A stretch of DNA of 64,000 nucleotides from Palsa-504 sp963789225 (GCA_963789225.1 CAWBKD010000036.1:186001-250000); one strand, 5' to 3'. Shown: positions 35,383 through 44,497, numbered from the stretch's first letter. Notes: generated by a model from the sequence alone, not told the origin. Program-made: numbers and translations.

Positions 35383-37041
35383 GTGAGCGGTGACGGGCAT
35401 GTCTGGTGGGAAGACGCGATCGTCTACGAGGTGTACCCGCGCAGTTTCACCGACGCAGATGGGGATGGCGTGGGTGATCTGCCCGGGCTGCGCTCGCGCC
35501 TGCCGCACCTGGCCGACCTCGGCGTGGACGCCATCTGGTTGACCCCGTTCTACCCTTCGCCACTGGCCGACGGCGGTTACGACGTCAGCGACTACTGCGC
35601 GGTGGACCCGCGGCTCGGGACCATGGCGGACTTCGACGCCCTAGTCAAGGACGGCGAGACGCACGGGATCCGGGTGATCGTCGACCTGGTCCCCAATCAC
35701 TGCTCGATCGAGCACCCGCTCTTCCGCGCCGCGCTGGCGGCGGCTCCCGGGAGCAGGGAACGGGCCCGGTTCATCTTCCGCGACGGGCGCGGTCCCGATG
35801 GGGAACTGCCGCCGAACAACTGGCTATCGTCGTTCGGGGGCCCGGCGTGGACCCGCGTGACCGAGGCCGACGGCCGCCCCGGGCAGTGGTACCTGCACCT
35901 ATTCGCTCCCGAACAACCGGACTGGAACTGGCGCGATCCAGATATTCCCCCCATGTTCGCCAGGGTGATCAGGTTCTGGCTCGACCACGGCGCGGCGGGC
36001 CTGCGGGTGGACGTGGCGCACGGCCTGTTTAAGGACCCGGAGCTGCCCGATGAACCCGAGCCCGACCTGACCTACCAGCTGAACATGCCATCCCCGTACC
36101 GCCACCGGCCCGAAGTGCACGCAATCTACCGGTCCTGGCGGAAGATCCTGGATTCCTATCCCCCGAACGTGTTCCCCGGAGCGCGCACGGCGGTCGGCGA
36201 GGTCTGGTACGACTCACCCGCCACCCTGCGGCCCTACCTCGCGGCTGAAGGGCTGCCTCAGGTCTTCAACTTCCAGCTGATCATGGCGGACTGGAACGTC
36301 ACCTCGCTCAAAGCCGCGGTCGACGGGGTGCTCGCGCTGGCCGGGGGTTCGCGCGCGCCGTGGGTCATCGGCAACCACGACGTACCCCGGCCGGTGAGCC
36401 GGTACCAGCTCGACGAGGGATTTACTCCGCAGACGATCGACCGGCTCATGACCCTGGGCCATGCCCGCGCCGAGGTCGGCGTGCGGCGCGCACGGGCCGC
36501 GGCCCTGCTCCTGCTGGCCCTGCCCGGATCGGCCTACATCTATCAGGGCGAGGAACTCGGCCTGCCCGAAGTCCTGGACATCCCCGCCAGCGCGCGCCAG
36601 GACCCGCGGTTCCATAACACCGGCGGCCGCTCGCCCGGCCGCGACGGCTGCCGTGTGCCCCTGCCCTGGTCCCTTGGTGGCTCCGATTTCGGCTTCTCCG
36701 ACGTGGCCGACGCGGCGGCCCCCTGGCTGCCCCAGCCGCCCGACTGGGGCACGTACAGCGTCGAGGCGCAGGCCGGTGACCCCTCGTCGTTCTGGAACCT
36801 GTACCGGGCGGCACTCCGGCTGCGCCGCGACCATCCGGCCCTCGGCCGCGGCACGCTGCGCTGGCTGGAGGACGCAGGTACCGACCTGCTCTGCTTTGCC
36901 AGAGAGCCAGGTTTCGTCTTCGCGGCGAACTTCGCCGCGGCCGATGCCCCGCTTCCCGCGCACCGGGCCATCCTGCTCGCCAGCGAGCCGATCTCCGGGA
37001 GCACCCTGCCGCCCGACACCGCAGCGTGGCTGTCCACCTGA
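35383..37041 (+). CDS. GH13 alpha-glucosidase
   Basis: A 552-residue alpha-amylase-family enzyme of the oligo-1,6-/alpha-glucosidase subgroup. It opens WWEDAIVYEVYPRSF and shows the four GH13 regions: DLVPNH (101-106), GLRVDVAHG with nucleophile Asp210, GEVW with acid/base Glu273 and WVIGNHDVPR with Asp333. No signal peptide, so it is cytoplasmic and would hydrolyse imported maltose-, isomaltose- or trehalose-like sugars. GTG 35383 follows GGGGAGA. It is 34 bases after merR on the same strand, with no obvious link. Confidence 0.93.
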   Translation: MSGDGHVWWEDAIVYEVYPRSFTDADGDGVGDLPGLRSRLPHLADLGVDAIWLTPFYPSPLADGGYDVSDYCAVDPRLGTMADFDALVKDGETHGIRVIVDLVPNHCSIEHPLFRAALAAAPGSRERARFIFRDGRGPDGELPPNNWLSSFGGPAWTRVTEADGRPGQWYLHLFAPEQPDWNWRDPDIPPMFARVIRFWLDHGAAGLRVDVAHGLFKDPELPDEPEPDLTYQLNMPSPYRHRPEVHAIYRSWRKILDSYPPNVFPGARTAVGEVWYDSPATLRPYLAAEGLPQVFNFQLIMADWNVTSLKAAVDGVLALAGGSRAPWVIGNHDVPRPVSRYQLDEGFTPQTIDRLMTLGHARAEVGVRRARAAALLLLALPGSAYIYQGEELGLPEVLDIPASARQDPRFHNTGGRSPGRDGCRVPLPWSLGGSDFGFSDVADAAAPWLPQPPDWGTYSVEAQAGDPSSFWNLYRAALRLRRDHPALGRGTLRWLEDAGTDLLCFAREPGFVFAANFAAADAPLPAHRAILLASEPISGSTLPPDTAAWLST

Positions 37042-37184
37042 GGGCGAGCGCGGGACGAGGCGCCTGGTGTCCACGTCGCGAACCTCACCCCCGGCCGAGG
37101 AATAGTACCTGTCGCCCCGGGTAGTCGCGTACGGTCAGGCCCGCCTACGACTCATATCGGTACTCACTCGGGAAGTGATACGCA

Positions 37185-37760
37185 ATGGCCGGGATGCTGC
37201 AGATGCGGCGCAGCCGCGGGGCAGCCAGCGGATTCCTGCTGGTCTTGCTCGGGATCTGGGGCGCGATCATCCCCTTCGTCGGACCGTACTTTCACTACGC
37301 TTACACGCCGGACACGGACTGGACCTACACCACGGCGCGGCTGTGGCTGGAGATCCTGCCCGGGGCGGCGGTGTTCCTCGGCGGTGTCCTGCTGATCATC
37401 GCCACTGGCAGGCACATCGCGATGTTCGGCGCGATCCTGGCCGCGGCGGCCGGGGCGTGGTTCGCCCTGGGCGCCATGCTCAGCCCGCTGTGGAGCACGG
37501 GCGGCGCCACGCTGGGCGGGACGCCGGTCGCCTCCACCACGCTCATGCGGATCATGGAGCAGGTCGGATTCTTCACGGGCCTCGGGGCCGTGGTCATCTT
37601 CTTCGCCGCCGCGGCGCTCGGCCGGATCTCGGCCGTCCCGGCCGGGCTCAGGGAGGTCGAGACCGTCCCGGCGACCACCGGCCCGATCAACGCCGAACCG
37701 ACCGACGTGCTCCCGGTCCGGAACGCCCGGACTGAGGAAACTCAGACCACGACGGCTTAA
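37185..37760 (+). CDS. Hypothetical membrane protein, four transmembrane segments
   Basis: A 191-residue protein. Four hydrophobic helices are visible (about residues 14-36, 62-84, 88-110 and 128-150), separated by short loops including YFHYAYTPDTDWTY, and followed by a polar C-terminal tail of about 35 residues. This topology and a conserved-looking aromatic first loop recall small actinobacterial membrane proteins of unknown function. The gene stands alone, followed by hairpins. A second open frame overlaps but lacks protein-like character. Confidence 0.8.
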   Translation: MAGMLQMRRSRGAASGFLLVLLGIWGAIIPFVGPYFHYAYTPDTDWTYTTARLWLEILPGAAVFLGGVLLIIATGRHIAMFGAILAAAAGAWFALGAMLSPLWSTGGATLGGTPVASTTLMRIMEQVGFFTGLGAVVIFFAAAALGRISAVPAGLREVETVPATTGPINAEPTDVLPVRNARTEETQTTTA

Positions 37761-37810
37761 GGGCCGACCCCCGGACTGCCCGTCGGCCCGGGTCGGCACG
37801 GGCCGACCCG
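37761..37810. terminator. Overlapping alternative hairpins after the membrane-protein gene
   Basis: GGGCCGAC (37761-37768) can pair with GTCGGCCC (37782-37789), and CGGGTCGGC (37789-37797) with GCCGACCCG (37802-37810). The two stems share one base and adjacent arms can cross-pair, so they are mutually exclusive variants of a GC terminator. A further GACCCGGGTCGGC copy follows at about 37850. Confidence 0.55.
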
Positions 37811-37873
37811 TCGATGCCCCTCGGGGACGCCCCGGATTCCCAGCGACCCGGGTCGGCGCGGCCCAGAGCCACT

Positions 37874-37912
37874 ATCATCGGCTGGCACAGCACATTCGTG
37901 CCAGCCGATGAT
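37874..37912. promoter_or_regulatory. 15-bp perfect inverted repeat upstream of the mannosyltransferase
   Basis: ATCATCGGCTGGCAC and its exact complement flank a nine-base centre, ending 26 bases before the GT87 start codon. Its position fits an operator or a leader hairpin of that gene; no T-run follows. Confidence 0.55.
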
Positions 37913-37938
37913 TCTCGGCGCTGGCGAAGGGACACTCG

Positions 37939-39318
37939 GTGCGGGCAGAGCCAGCCGCGGCCGCCGAGGTGACGGCGCCCCGGGCGACCGGGCGCGACGG
38001 CCCCCGGTGGCTGCTGCCTGTCTGCGTCGTCGCGCTGGCCGCCGTGCTGGCCGTCTACCTCGCGGATCTGGTCACGCATCTGCCGGTGATGGCCGCGATG
38101 CGGGACCTGACCGTGTACCGGGAGGGCGGGCTGATCGTCCGGCACGTCTCCCCCGCCTACAACGGCCGCCTGGCCTCGCCGCTGTACGACTGGACCGGCC
38201 AGAACGGCGTCCAGTTCACGTACCCGCCGTTCGCCGCGGTGATCTTCGCGGTCGCATCCGTGCTGCCGTGGACGGTGCTGCGCTGGGCGATGACGCTGGC
38301 CAGCCTGGCCGCCCTGGGGTTGTCGCTCTGGCTGACGTTCGGCGCGCTCGGGTACCGCGACCGGCCCACGGTCCGGCTGGCCGCGACGCTCGGGGTTTCC
38401 GCGCTGGCGCTGGCCACCGAGCCGGTGCAGCAGACGCTCGCCCTCGGCCAGGTCAACCTGCTCCTGATGCTGCTCATCGTGGCGGACCTGCTCACCGCGG
38501 GCGCCGCCGACGGCCCAGGCGGCCGGACGCGCTGGTGGCACGGGATCGGGATCGGCGTCGCGGCCGGGATCAAGCTGACCCCGCTCATCTTCATCCCGTA
38601 CCTGGTGCTCGTCCGCAGGTACCGCCAGGCCGCGACGGCGACGGTGACCTTCGTGGCGACCGTTCTGCTCGGCTACGCGGTCCTGCCGCGCGACTCGGGC
38701 CGCTACTGGGTCCACGGGCTGGTCTTCAACGCGAACCGGATCGTGTTCCTCGGCACCCGGGGCAACCAGTCGCTGCGCGGCGTGCTGACCAGGCTGGTCG
38801 GCAGCGTGACGGCGGGTACCGCGCCCTGGTTCGCCGTCGCCGCCGTGGTCCTGGTCATCGGGCTGGTCGCCGCCGCCCTGCTGTACCGCGCCGGGCACCC
38901 GGTGCCCGGGATGCTGGCCTGCGCGCTGACCGGGCTCCTGGTCTCGCCGCTGAGCTGGGACCACCACTGGGTCTGGGTGGCGCCGGGCCTGGCCCTGCTG
39001 GTTCACCTGGGCGCGCAGGCCCGCGGCGCGGTCCGGGCGTGGTGGTGGGCGGCCGCGGCCATCCTGTTCGTCGTGTTCGGGGCCTGGCCGCAGTTCTGGG
39101 ATCTCGCGCAGGCCGGGCTGACCCCGGCCGGGCTGTTCTGGTACGGGCCCGCCACGTACTTCGCCCGGGGCGACCAGCCGTGGTACCACGAGTTCCACTG
39201 GCACGGCCTGCAGATCCTGGCCGGGAACAGCCTGGTGCTGGCCGGGCTGGTCGCGCTGGCCGCCCTGGTCGTGGCTGCCGTTCGGGTACGGCATCGGGTA
39301 GCCAATAGTGGGCGATGA
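37939..39318 (+). CDS. GT87 family polyprenyl-phosphomannose-dependent mannosyltransferase
   Basis: A 459-residue membrane glycosyltransferase (DUF2029/GT87). About eleven hydrophobic segments are visible; the first extracytoplasmic loop holds the acidic MRDLTVYREGG motif expected to be catalytic, followed by VQFTYPPFAAVIF and TLALGQVNLLLM, typical family sequences, and LSWDHHWVWVAP. GT87 enzymes add alpha-mannose to lipoglycans or proteins from polyprenyl-phosphate mannose on the outer face. GTG 37939. It overlaps the next gene by 11 bases. Confidence 0.9.
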   Translation: MRAEPAAAAEVTAPRATGRDGPRWLLPVCVVALAAVLAVYLADLVTHLPVMAAMRDLTVYREGGLIVRHVSPAYNGRLASPLYDWTGQNGVQFTYPPFAAVIFAVASVLPWTVLRWAMTLASLAALGLSLWLTFGALGYRDRPTVRLAATLGVSALALATEPVQQTLALGQVNLLLMLLIVADLLTAGAADGPGGRTRWWHGIGIGVAAGIKLTPLIFIPYLVLVRRYRQAATATVTFVATVLLGYAVLPRDSGRYWVHGLVFNANRIVFLGTRGNQSLRGVLTRLVGSVTAGTAPWFAVAAVVLVIGLVAAALLYRAGHPVPGMLACALTGLLVSPLSWDHHWVWVAPGLALLVHLGAQARGAVRAWWWAAAAILFVVFGAWPQFWDLAQAGLTPAGLFWYGPATYFARGDQPWYHEFHWHGLQILAGNSLVLAGLVALAALVVAAVRVRHRVANSGR

Positions 39319-40579
39319 GCTCACGCGGATGCGGGAGCGGCTGGCCGCACAGGTGATCGCGGCCAATCAGATCGTCGGCGAGACCGTCGCGAGCGCTCTG
39401 CGCGACGTGCCGCGGCACCTGTTCCTGCCGGAACTGCGCCCGGAGGTGGCCTACACCGACGACGCCATCGTGACCAAGCGCGACGAGTCCGGCCGGCCGA
39501 TCAGTTCGTCGTCCCAGCCCGCCATGATGGCCATCATGCTGGTCCAGCTCGACCTGGCCCCGGGTCAGCGGGTGCTCGAGATCGGCGCGGGCACCGGCTA
39601 CAACGCCGCGCTCATCAGGCATATCATCGGCGGTTCCGGCCAGGTGACCAGCGTGGACATCGACGGCGAACTCGTCGAGAAGGCCCGCGCCCACCTGGCC
39701 GCCGCCGGGTACCCCGACGTCACCGTGCTCTGCGCCGACGGCGCCTGGGGCTGCCCCGCGTACGCGCCCTACGACCGGATCATCGCGACCGTCGGCGTCA
39801 GCGACCTCGCGCCGGCCTGGCTGGAGCAGGCGGAGCCCGCGGCCAGGATCGTAATGCCGCTCGACGTGCGCGGCACCCAGGTCTGCGTGGCGTTCGCGCG
39901 CGCCGGTGACGGGCACTGGATCAGCCGGTCGCTCGCGCCCTGCGGGTTCATGCGGATGCGCGGCTCGATCGCAGGCCCCGAGGCCATCGTGCCGCTCGCG
40001 CCCGGGCTGTACGTCACGCTGCCCGACGGGGTAATCCAGCCAGGCGGCCAGGAAGCCGACGGCGAGGCGCTGGGCGCCGTCATGGCCGGATCGCCCGTGC
40101 TCCGCCCGACCGGGGTCAGCGCCGGGCCCGCGGAGGTGTTCTGGGAGCTGGGCCTGTGGCTGGCCACCCGGGAGCCGCGCGCGTGCCGCGTCGACGAGGA
40201 ATGGCCCGCCGACCCGGCCGTCACCGGGCCGCGGCTCGGGCACGCGCCGCTGCGCGGCCGGGGCTGGCACGCCACCGTCGGGATCCTGGACCCGGGGAGC
40301 ATCGCCGTGCTCACCGCCGCGTCCGGGTCTGCCGGGCCGTCGCAGGACGATGCGTCAGGACCGGTCAGGCTGGTCGCCGCTGGGTTCGGTCCCGCCGCAG
40401 CTCAGCTCGCCGACGACCTGGCGGCGCACGCCATCGCCTGGGACCGGGCCGGCCGTCCGGGCGTGGCGGGCCTGCGCGTCGACGCCTACCCCAAACCGGC
40501 GGCTCGCTCTCTGGAGCCCGGCCACAACGCCCTGATCATCGAACGACCCTCCACCCGGTTTGTCGTGTCCCACGCGTAG
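39308..40579 (+). CDS. PCMT-like methyltransferase with C-terminal extension
   Basis: A 423-residue protein. Residues about 5-200 resemble protein-L-isoaspartate O-methyltransferase: VPRHLFLPEL, the SSSSQPAMMAIML substrate-side segment, motif I VLEIGAGTGYNA and the adenine-binding VTSVDIDGELV. The C-terminal 200 residues (with LYVTLPDGVIQPGG and GFGPAAAQLADDLAAH) occur in the large actinobacterial group that includes RiPP-modifying FxLD-type and stand-alone enzymes. No lanthipeptide or precursor gene is adjacent, so isoaspartate repair or methylation of another protein is open. GTG 39308 overlaps the GT87 stop. Confidence 0.85.
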   Translation: MGDELTRMRERLAAQVIAANQIVGETVASALRDVPRHLFLPELRPEVAYTDDAIVTKRDESGRPISSSSQPAMMAIMLVQLDLAPGQRVLEIGAGTGYNAALIRHIIGGSGQVTSVDIDGELVEKARAHLAAAGYPDVTVLCADGAWGCPAYAPYDRIIATVGVSDLAPAWLEQAEPAARIVMPLDVRGTQVCVAFARAGDGHWISRSLAPCGFMRMRGSIAGPEAIVPLAPGLYVTLPDGVIQPGGQEADGEALGAVMAGSPVLRPTGVSAGPAEVFWELGLWLATREPRACRVDEEWPADPAVTGPRLGHAPLRGRGWHATVGILDPGSIAVLTAASGSAGPSQDDASGPVRLVAAGFGPAAAQLADDLAAHAIAWDRAGRPGVAGLRVDAYPKPAARSLEPGHNALIIERPSTRFVVSHA

Positions 40580-40588
40580 CCTTGAGCC

Positions 40589-41224
40589 GTGACGAACAGC
40601 CCGGGCGAGCACCTGGAAACTGAGCAGAAGTACGACGCCGACGCCGATTTCGTCCTACCCGACCTCGCCGGTCTCGGGGGCAGCGCGAAGGCGAGCAGAC
40701 CGCGTAGGTACTACCTGAGCGCCACCTACTTCGACACCGACGACCTCGACCTCAGCAAGAACCGGATCACCCTGCGCCGGCGCGTCGGCGGCACCGACGA
40801 GGGCTGGCACCTCAAGCGGCCCGTGCGCAAGGACACCAGGAAGGAGCTGCGCGTTCCGCTCGAGGGCCCGGCGTCAGACGCGGCGACCGTGCCGGCCACC
40901 CTGGCCGCGCAGGTTGAGGACCTCACGGCAGGCCAGCCCCTGCGCGCCATCGCGATCCTTGATACCGAACGAACGGTGGTGACCCTGACCGATCCTGCGG
41001 GCGAGCCGCTGGCCGAGGTGGCCGACGACCGGGTCACGGCCACGCGGCTCTCCGAGCCGCGCACCGAGCCGCTCACCTGGCGCGAGATCGAGGTCGAGCT
41101 GCTCGGGGAGAACCCCGCGGCGGCCCCGGGCCTGCTCGAGGCGGCTGGCCAGGCGCTCCGCGAGGCGGGCGCGCGGCGGTCATCGTCCGCATCGAAGCTG
41201 GGGCGGCTGCTCGGCGCCGGCTGA
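40589..41224 (+). CDS. CYTH domain-containing protein
   Basis: A 211-residue CYTH (triphosphate tunnel) protein. The N-terminal ExExK signature is present as ETEQK at residues 10-14, followed by YYLSATYFDTDDLDL and ITLRRRVGGTDEGWHLK. Such proteins bind or hydrolyse inorganic triphosphate or thiamine triphosphate. Many actinobacterial homologues continue into a CHAD domain after the ASKLGRLL-like segment; this one stops there, so it is a stand-alone CYTH protein or a truncated CYTH-CHAD gene. GTG 40589, nine bases after the methyltransferase. Confidence 0.9.
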   Translation: MTNSPGEHLETEQKYDADADFVLPDLAGLGGSAKASRPRRYYLSATYFDTDDLDLSKNRITLRRRVGGTDEGWHLKRPVRKDTRKELRVPLEGPASDAATVPATLAAQVEDLTAGQPLRAIAILDTERTVVTLTDPAGEPLAEVADDRVTATRLSEPRTEPLTWREIEVELLGENPAAAPGLLEAAGQALREAGARRSSSASKLGRLLGAG

Positions 41225-41231
41225 GCCGGAG

Positions 41232-41256
41232 TTCAGAGGAGATTCAGAGCTGAATC
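41232..41256. promoter_or_regulatory. Direct/inverted repeats upstream of the two-component operon
   Basis: TTCAGAG occurs at 41232 and 41243 (11-base period) and GATTCAG/CTGAATC form a dyad at 41241-41256. Repeats spaced about one helical turn are typical of OmpR-family response-regulator sites. It lies 109 bases before the regulator gene, so autoregulation is likely. Confidence 0.55.
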
Positions 41257-41364
41257 TGACCCGCCAGTTATCTCGTTCGGATGAAGTAGAAGCCGAAGAA
41301 GACTATCCCTGCCATGGCGGGGGTATAGGCACCCATCCGATCGTGACGAGCGAGCCAGGGGAAT

Positions 41365-42117
41365 ATGGACAACTTCGCCGCCGACGCGCCCGGCCGCGGC
41401 CGGGAGGCCGGCCTTACACGGGCAGACGGAACCCCGGTGCGGGTGCTCGTCGTCGACGACGAGCCGAGCCTGGCCGAACTCCTGTCCAGCGTCCTGCGCT
41501 ACGAGGGCTGGGCCGTCCGCACCGCGGGCACCGGCGCCGAAGCGGTGCGTGCCGCGCGCGAGTTCCGCCCCGACGCGGTGGTCCTCGACATCATGCTCCC
41601 CGACTTCAACGGCGTGGAGGTCATGCGCCGGCTGCGCGCCGAGATCCCGCAGGTCTGCGTGCTGTTCCTGACCGCCAGGGACGCCGTGGAGGACCGGGTG
41701 GCGGGCATCACCGCGGGCGGCGACAACTACGTCACCAAGCCGTTCAGCCTGGAGGAGGTCCTGGCCAGGCTGCGCGGCCTGCTGCGCCGCGCCCACCTCA
41801 CCCGCGTGCACACCGAGGGGTCGCTCGCCGTCGGCGACCTGACCATGGACGAGGACGCGCGGGAGGTCCGCAGGGACGGTGAGGTTATCGACCTGACGGC
41901 GACCGAGTTCGAGCTGCTCAGGTTCCTCATGCGCAACCCCAGGCGCGTCCTGTCCAAGGCGCAGATCCTGGACCGCGTGTGGAATTACGACTTCGGGGGC
42001 CAGGCCCACGTCGTGGAGCTGTACATCAGCTACCTGCGCAAGAAGATCGACGCCGGCCTGCCGCCGCTCATCCACACCGTCCGCGGCGTCGGGTACGTCC
42101 TGAAGCCAGCGAGCTGA
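41365..42117 (+). CDS. OmpR/PhoB family response regulator
   Basis: A 250-residue regulator. The receiver domain (about 25-140) has the acidic pair VVDDEPS, phosphoacceptor Asp in VVLDIMLPDFNG, the Thr in FLTARD and the Lys in YVTKPFS. The C-terminal winged helix (about 155-248) includes EFELLRFLMRNPRRVLSKAQIL and the recognition region YLRKKID with VRGVGYVL. Closest in style to TrcR/MprA-like actinobacterial regulators. It precedes its kinase with a one-base stop-start overlap. ATG 41365. Confidence 0.95.
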   Translation: MDNFAADAPGRGREAGLTRADGTPVRVLVVDDEPSLAELLSSVLRYEGWAVRTAGTGAEAVRAAREFRPDAVVLDIMLPDFNGVEVMRRLRAEIPQVCVLFLTARDAVEDRVAGITAGGDNYVTKPFSLEEVLARLRGLLRRAHLTRVHTEGSLAVGDLTMDEDAREVRRDGEVIDLTATEFELLRFLMRNPRRVLSKAQILDRVWNYDFGGQAHVVELYISYLRKKIDAGLPPLIHTVRGVGYVLKPAS

Positions 42118-43763
42118 TGCTCGCGCACCTGCTGTCGCCGAGGACGATCAGCGGAAAGCTCATCATCGGGCTGTTCGTGCTGTTCGGGCTGGCCAGTGTG
42201 GTGGTCAGCCTGGTCACCGCCGCCTCGCTCAGCGGCTCGCTGATGTCCTCGCTCGACGGGCAGCTCCAGGCCGCGACCAATACCTGGTTCAGCTGCGTGC
42301 AGATGGCCTATCACGACCAGGACGGCGGCTACGGCCAGCCGCCTGGCCAGGATCAGGGCACCGGGCAGCCAGATCTGGGCAACTGCAGCGCGCAGGGGCA
42401 GGCTCCGGGAACCTTCGTCGCCGTGCTGGCCGGAACGCAGGTCACGTACAAGGACTACGTGCTCAAGACGTGCACGCTCACTCCCTCCAACACGGTCATG
42501 CTCGCGGATTTGCCGTCCCGCCAGGGCGCTCACCCGCCGGATCCGTCCTTCCCGCCCCCGCATTCCTCCGGTTCGGCGCGCTCCTCCGGTTCGGCGCCGC
42601 CCGTGACGACCTATAGCCGGGAGCTGGACTCGCTCGGCATCAAGTTCCTGTTCACCAAGGTGCCCGGCCCGAACGGCACGGAGCTGGTCACCGGGCTGCC
42701 GCTGACCACCGTCGACGCCACGCTGGATAAGGTGGAGAACACCGAGCACCTGCTGTTCGGGGGCGCGGTCCTGCTGGCCGTGATCCTCGGCGCCGCGCTG
42801 GTGCAGCTGTCGCTGCGGCCGCTGCGCCGGGTGGCCGCCACCGCCACCCGGGTGACCGAGCTGCCGCTGGATTCGGGCTCGGTCACCTTCCCGGCCGGGG
42901 TCCCCGACACCGACCCGCACACCGAGGTCGGCCAGGTCGGCGCCGCGTTCAACCGCATGCTCCAGCACGTCGAGCGGGCCCTCGGCCGACGCGAGGCCAG
43001 CGAGGCCAGGCTGCGCAGGTTCGCGGCCGACGCCTCGCACGAGCTGCGCACGCCGCTGTCCGCGATCCGCGGGTACGCCGAATTGGCCCTGCGGCATCAG
43101 GGCCCGGTGCCCGAGGACGTCATGCACGCGCTGGGCCGGGTCCAGTCGGAATCGGCCCGGATGAGCGTCCTGGTCGACGACCTGCTGCTGCTGGCGCGGC
43201 TCGACGCGGGCCTGCCGCTCGAGCGCGCGCCCGTTGACCTATCCCGGCTGGCCATCGACGTGACCAGCGACGCGCGCGTCGCCCGCGGGGACCATCAGTG
43301 GCGCCTTGACCTCCCCGGTGATCCGGTCCTCGTCCTCGGCGACGAGCACCGCCTGCACCAGGTCCTGGCCAACCTGATGAGCAACGCGGGCAAGCACACG
43401 CCGCCCGGATCGACGGTCACGCTCGCGCTCGCCGTCGGGGCCGGGGTCCCGGCCGACGACACGTCCGGAGTTGGGGTGGTACGGCGGGGCGTCAGGCCGG
43501 CCGGGCCGCGCGTCCGCGTCAGCATTACCGACGACGGCCCTGGCGTTCCGCCCGAACTGCTGCCCGAGTTGTTCGAGCGGTTCACGCGGGCCGACACGTC
43601 GCGAGCGCGGGACGCTCAAGACGCGGGAAAGAGCACCGGGCTTGGCCTCGCCATCGTGGACGCCGTGGTCGCCGCGCACGGCGGCAGCATCACCGTGACG
43701 AGCAGGCCGGGCCTGACCAGGTTTGCCATCTTCCTTCCCCTGCTGCCCGGCCAACCGGACTGA
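42117..43763 (+). CDS. Sensor histidine kinase
   Basis: A 548-residue membrane kinase. TM1 is at about 13-36, an extracytoplasmic domain of about 170 residues follows (with a Gln/Gly/Pro-rich part and an HSSGSARSSGSAPP repeat), TM2 at about 207-228, then HAMP (PLRRVAATATRVTEL), H-box ASHELRTPLSAIRGY, N-box NLMSNAGKHT, G1 DDGPGVPPEL and G2 STGLGLAIV. It phosphorylates the upstream regulator in response to an unknown envelope signal. TrcS-like order and size. Confidence 0.95.
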   Translation: MLAHLLSPRTISGKLIIGLFVLFGLASVVVSLVTAASLSGSLMSSLDGQLQAATNTWFSCVQMAYHDQDGGYGQPPGQDQGTGQPDLGNCSAQGQAPGTFVAVLAGTQVTYKDYVLKTCTLTPSNTVMLADLPSRQGAHPPDPSFPPPHSSGSARSSGSAPPVTTYSRELDSLGIKFLFTKVPGPNGTELVTGLPLTTVDATLDKVENTEHLLFGGAVLLAVILGAALVQLSLRPLRRVAATATRVTELPLDSGSVTFPAGVPDTDPHTEVGQVGAAFNRMLQHVERALGRREASEARLRRFAADASHELRTPLSAIRGYAELALRHQGPVPEDVMHALGRVQSESARMSVLVDDLLLLARLDAGLPLERAPVDLSRLAIDVTSDARVARGDHQWRLDLPGDPVLVLGDEHRLHQVLANLMSNAGKHTPPGSTVTLALAVGAGVPADDTSGVGVVRRGVRPAGPRVRVSITDDGPGVPPELLPELFERFTRADTSRARDAQDAGKSTGLGLAIVDAVVAAHGGSITVTSRPGLTRFAIFLPLLPGQPD

Positions 43764-43783
43764 CCGTGTGCTAGTCCTAGATT

Positions 43784-44497
43784 ATGGACAGCGACCAGCG
43801 TCAGCTCCTGGCGACGATGCCGCTGCACGCGATCACCTCGACCTACGGCGAGCAGGGGCTGAGGGAGCGGTTCGCGCTGGAGATCGCGTCCTGGCCGGAA
43901 GACGACCGTGCGCGTCTCGAGCGCGCGCTGGACCTGGCCGCCCGGCTGCACGCCGGCGACCGCCGCGAGCGGGAGCCTTATCTCAACCACCTGCTCCGCG
44001 TGGCGATCCGGATCGTCTCCCGCTACGGCGTGCATGACCCGGACGTGATCTGCGCCGCGCTCCTGCACGACGCCGTAGAGGATCACCCGGACGAGCTGGC
44101 AGGCGCCGGAGGGCAGGAGGGCGCGCTGCGGGTGCTGGCCCTGGAGTTCGGGCCGCGGGTCGCGGAGCTGGTCGCGGCGGTGACCAACCCGCCGTATACG
44201 CCTGACCGAGACGCGCACGACCAGTACCGGGAGCACGTCGCGGAAAGCCTGGCCGCCTTGCCGTGGGCCAGGGTGATCAAGGCGTCGGACTTCACCGACA
44301 ACGGCGTGGGCCTCATCCACACCACAGGCCCCCGCCTGCTTACGCTCGCAGCCAAGTACGAGCCGCTGGTCCCGGTCCTGCGGGACCTCATCGCGCGGCC
44401 GGACACTCCGCTGTCCGACGCCGTCAAGGAGCACATCCTGGCCCAGCTCGACCGGGCCGCCGACCGGTTCGCCGCGATCCGCGGGGGCGCGGCCTAG
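43784..44497 (+). CDS. HD domain-containing hydrolase, RelA/SpoT-HD-like
   Basis: A 237-residue HD protein. Ligands of the HD fold are visible: His in YLNHLLRVAIRI, His-Asp in AALLHDAVEDHPDEL and a late Asp in VIKASDFTDN. The arrangement resembles the hydrolase domain of SpoT/Mesh1, suggesting cleavage of a nucleotide such as (p)ppGpp, but no synthetase or TGS/ACT domain follows. ATG 43784. The next gene begins immediately after the stop codon. Confidence 0.85.
   Translation: MDSDQRQLLATMPLHAITSTYGEQGLRERFALEIASWPEDDRARLERALDLAARLHAGDRREREPYLNHLLRVAIRIVSRYGVHDPDVICAALLHDAVEDHPDELAGAGGQEGALRVLALEFGPRVAELVAAVTNPPYTPDRDAHDQYREHVAESLAALPWARVIKASDFTDNGVGLIHTTGPRLLTLAAKYEPLVPVLRDLIARPDTPLSDAVKEHILAQLDRAADRFAAIRGGAA

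Noticed and set aside
39308..40579. RiPP (graspetide/lanthipeptide) cluster around the PCMT-like methyltransferase
   Set aside because: No ATP-grasp, lanthionine synthetase or precursor-like small ORF lies nearby; neighbours are GT87 and CYTH.
43784..44497. Bifunctional RelA/SpoT
   Set aside because: Only the HD hydrolase-like part is present; there is no synthetase, TGS or ACT domain.
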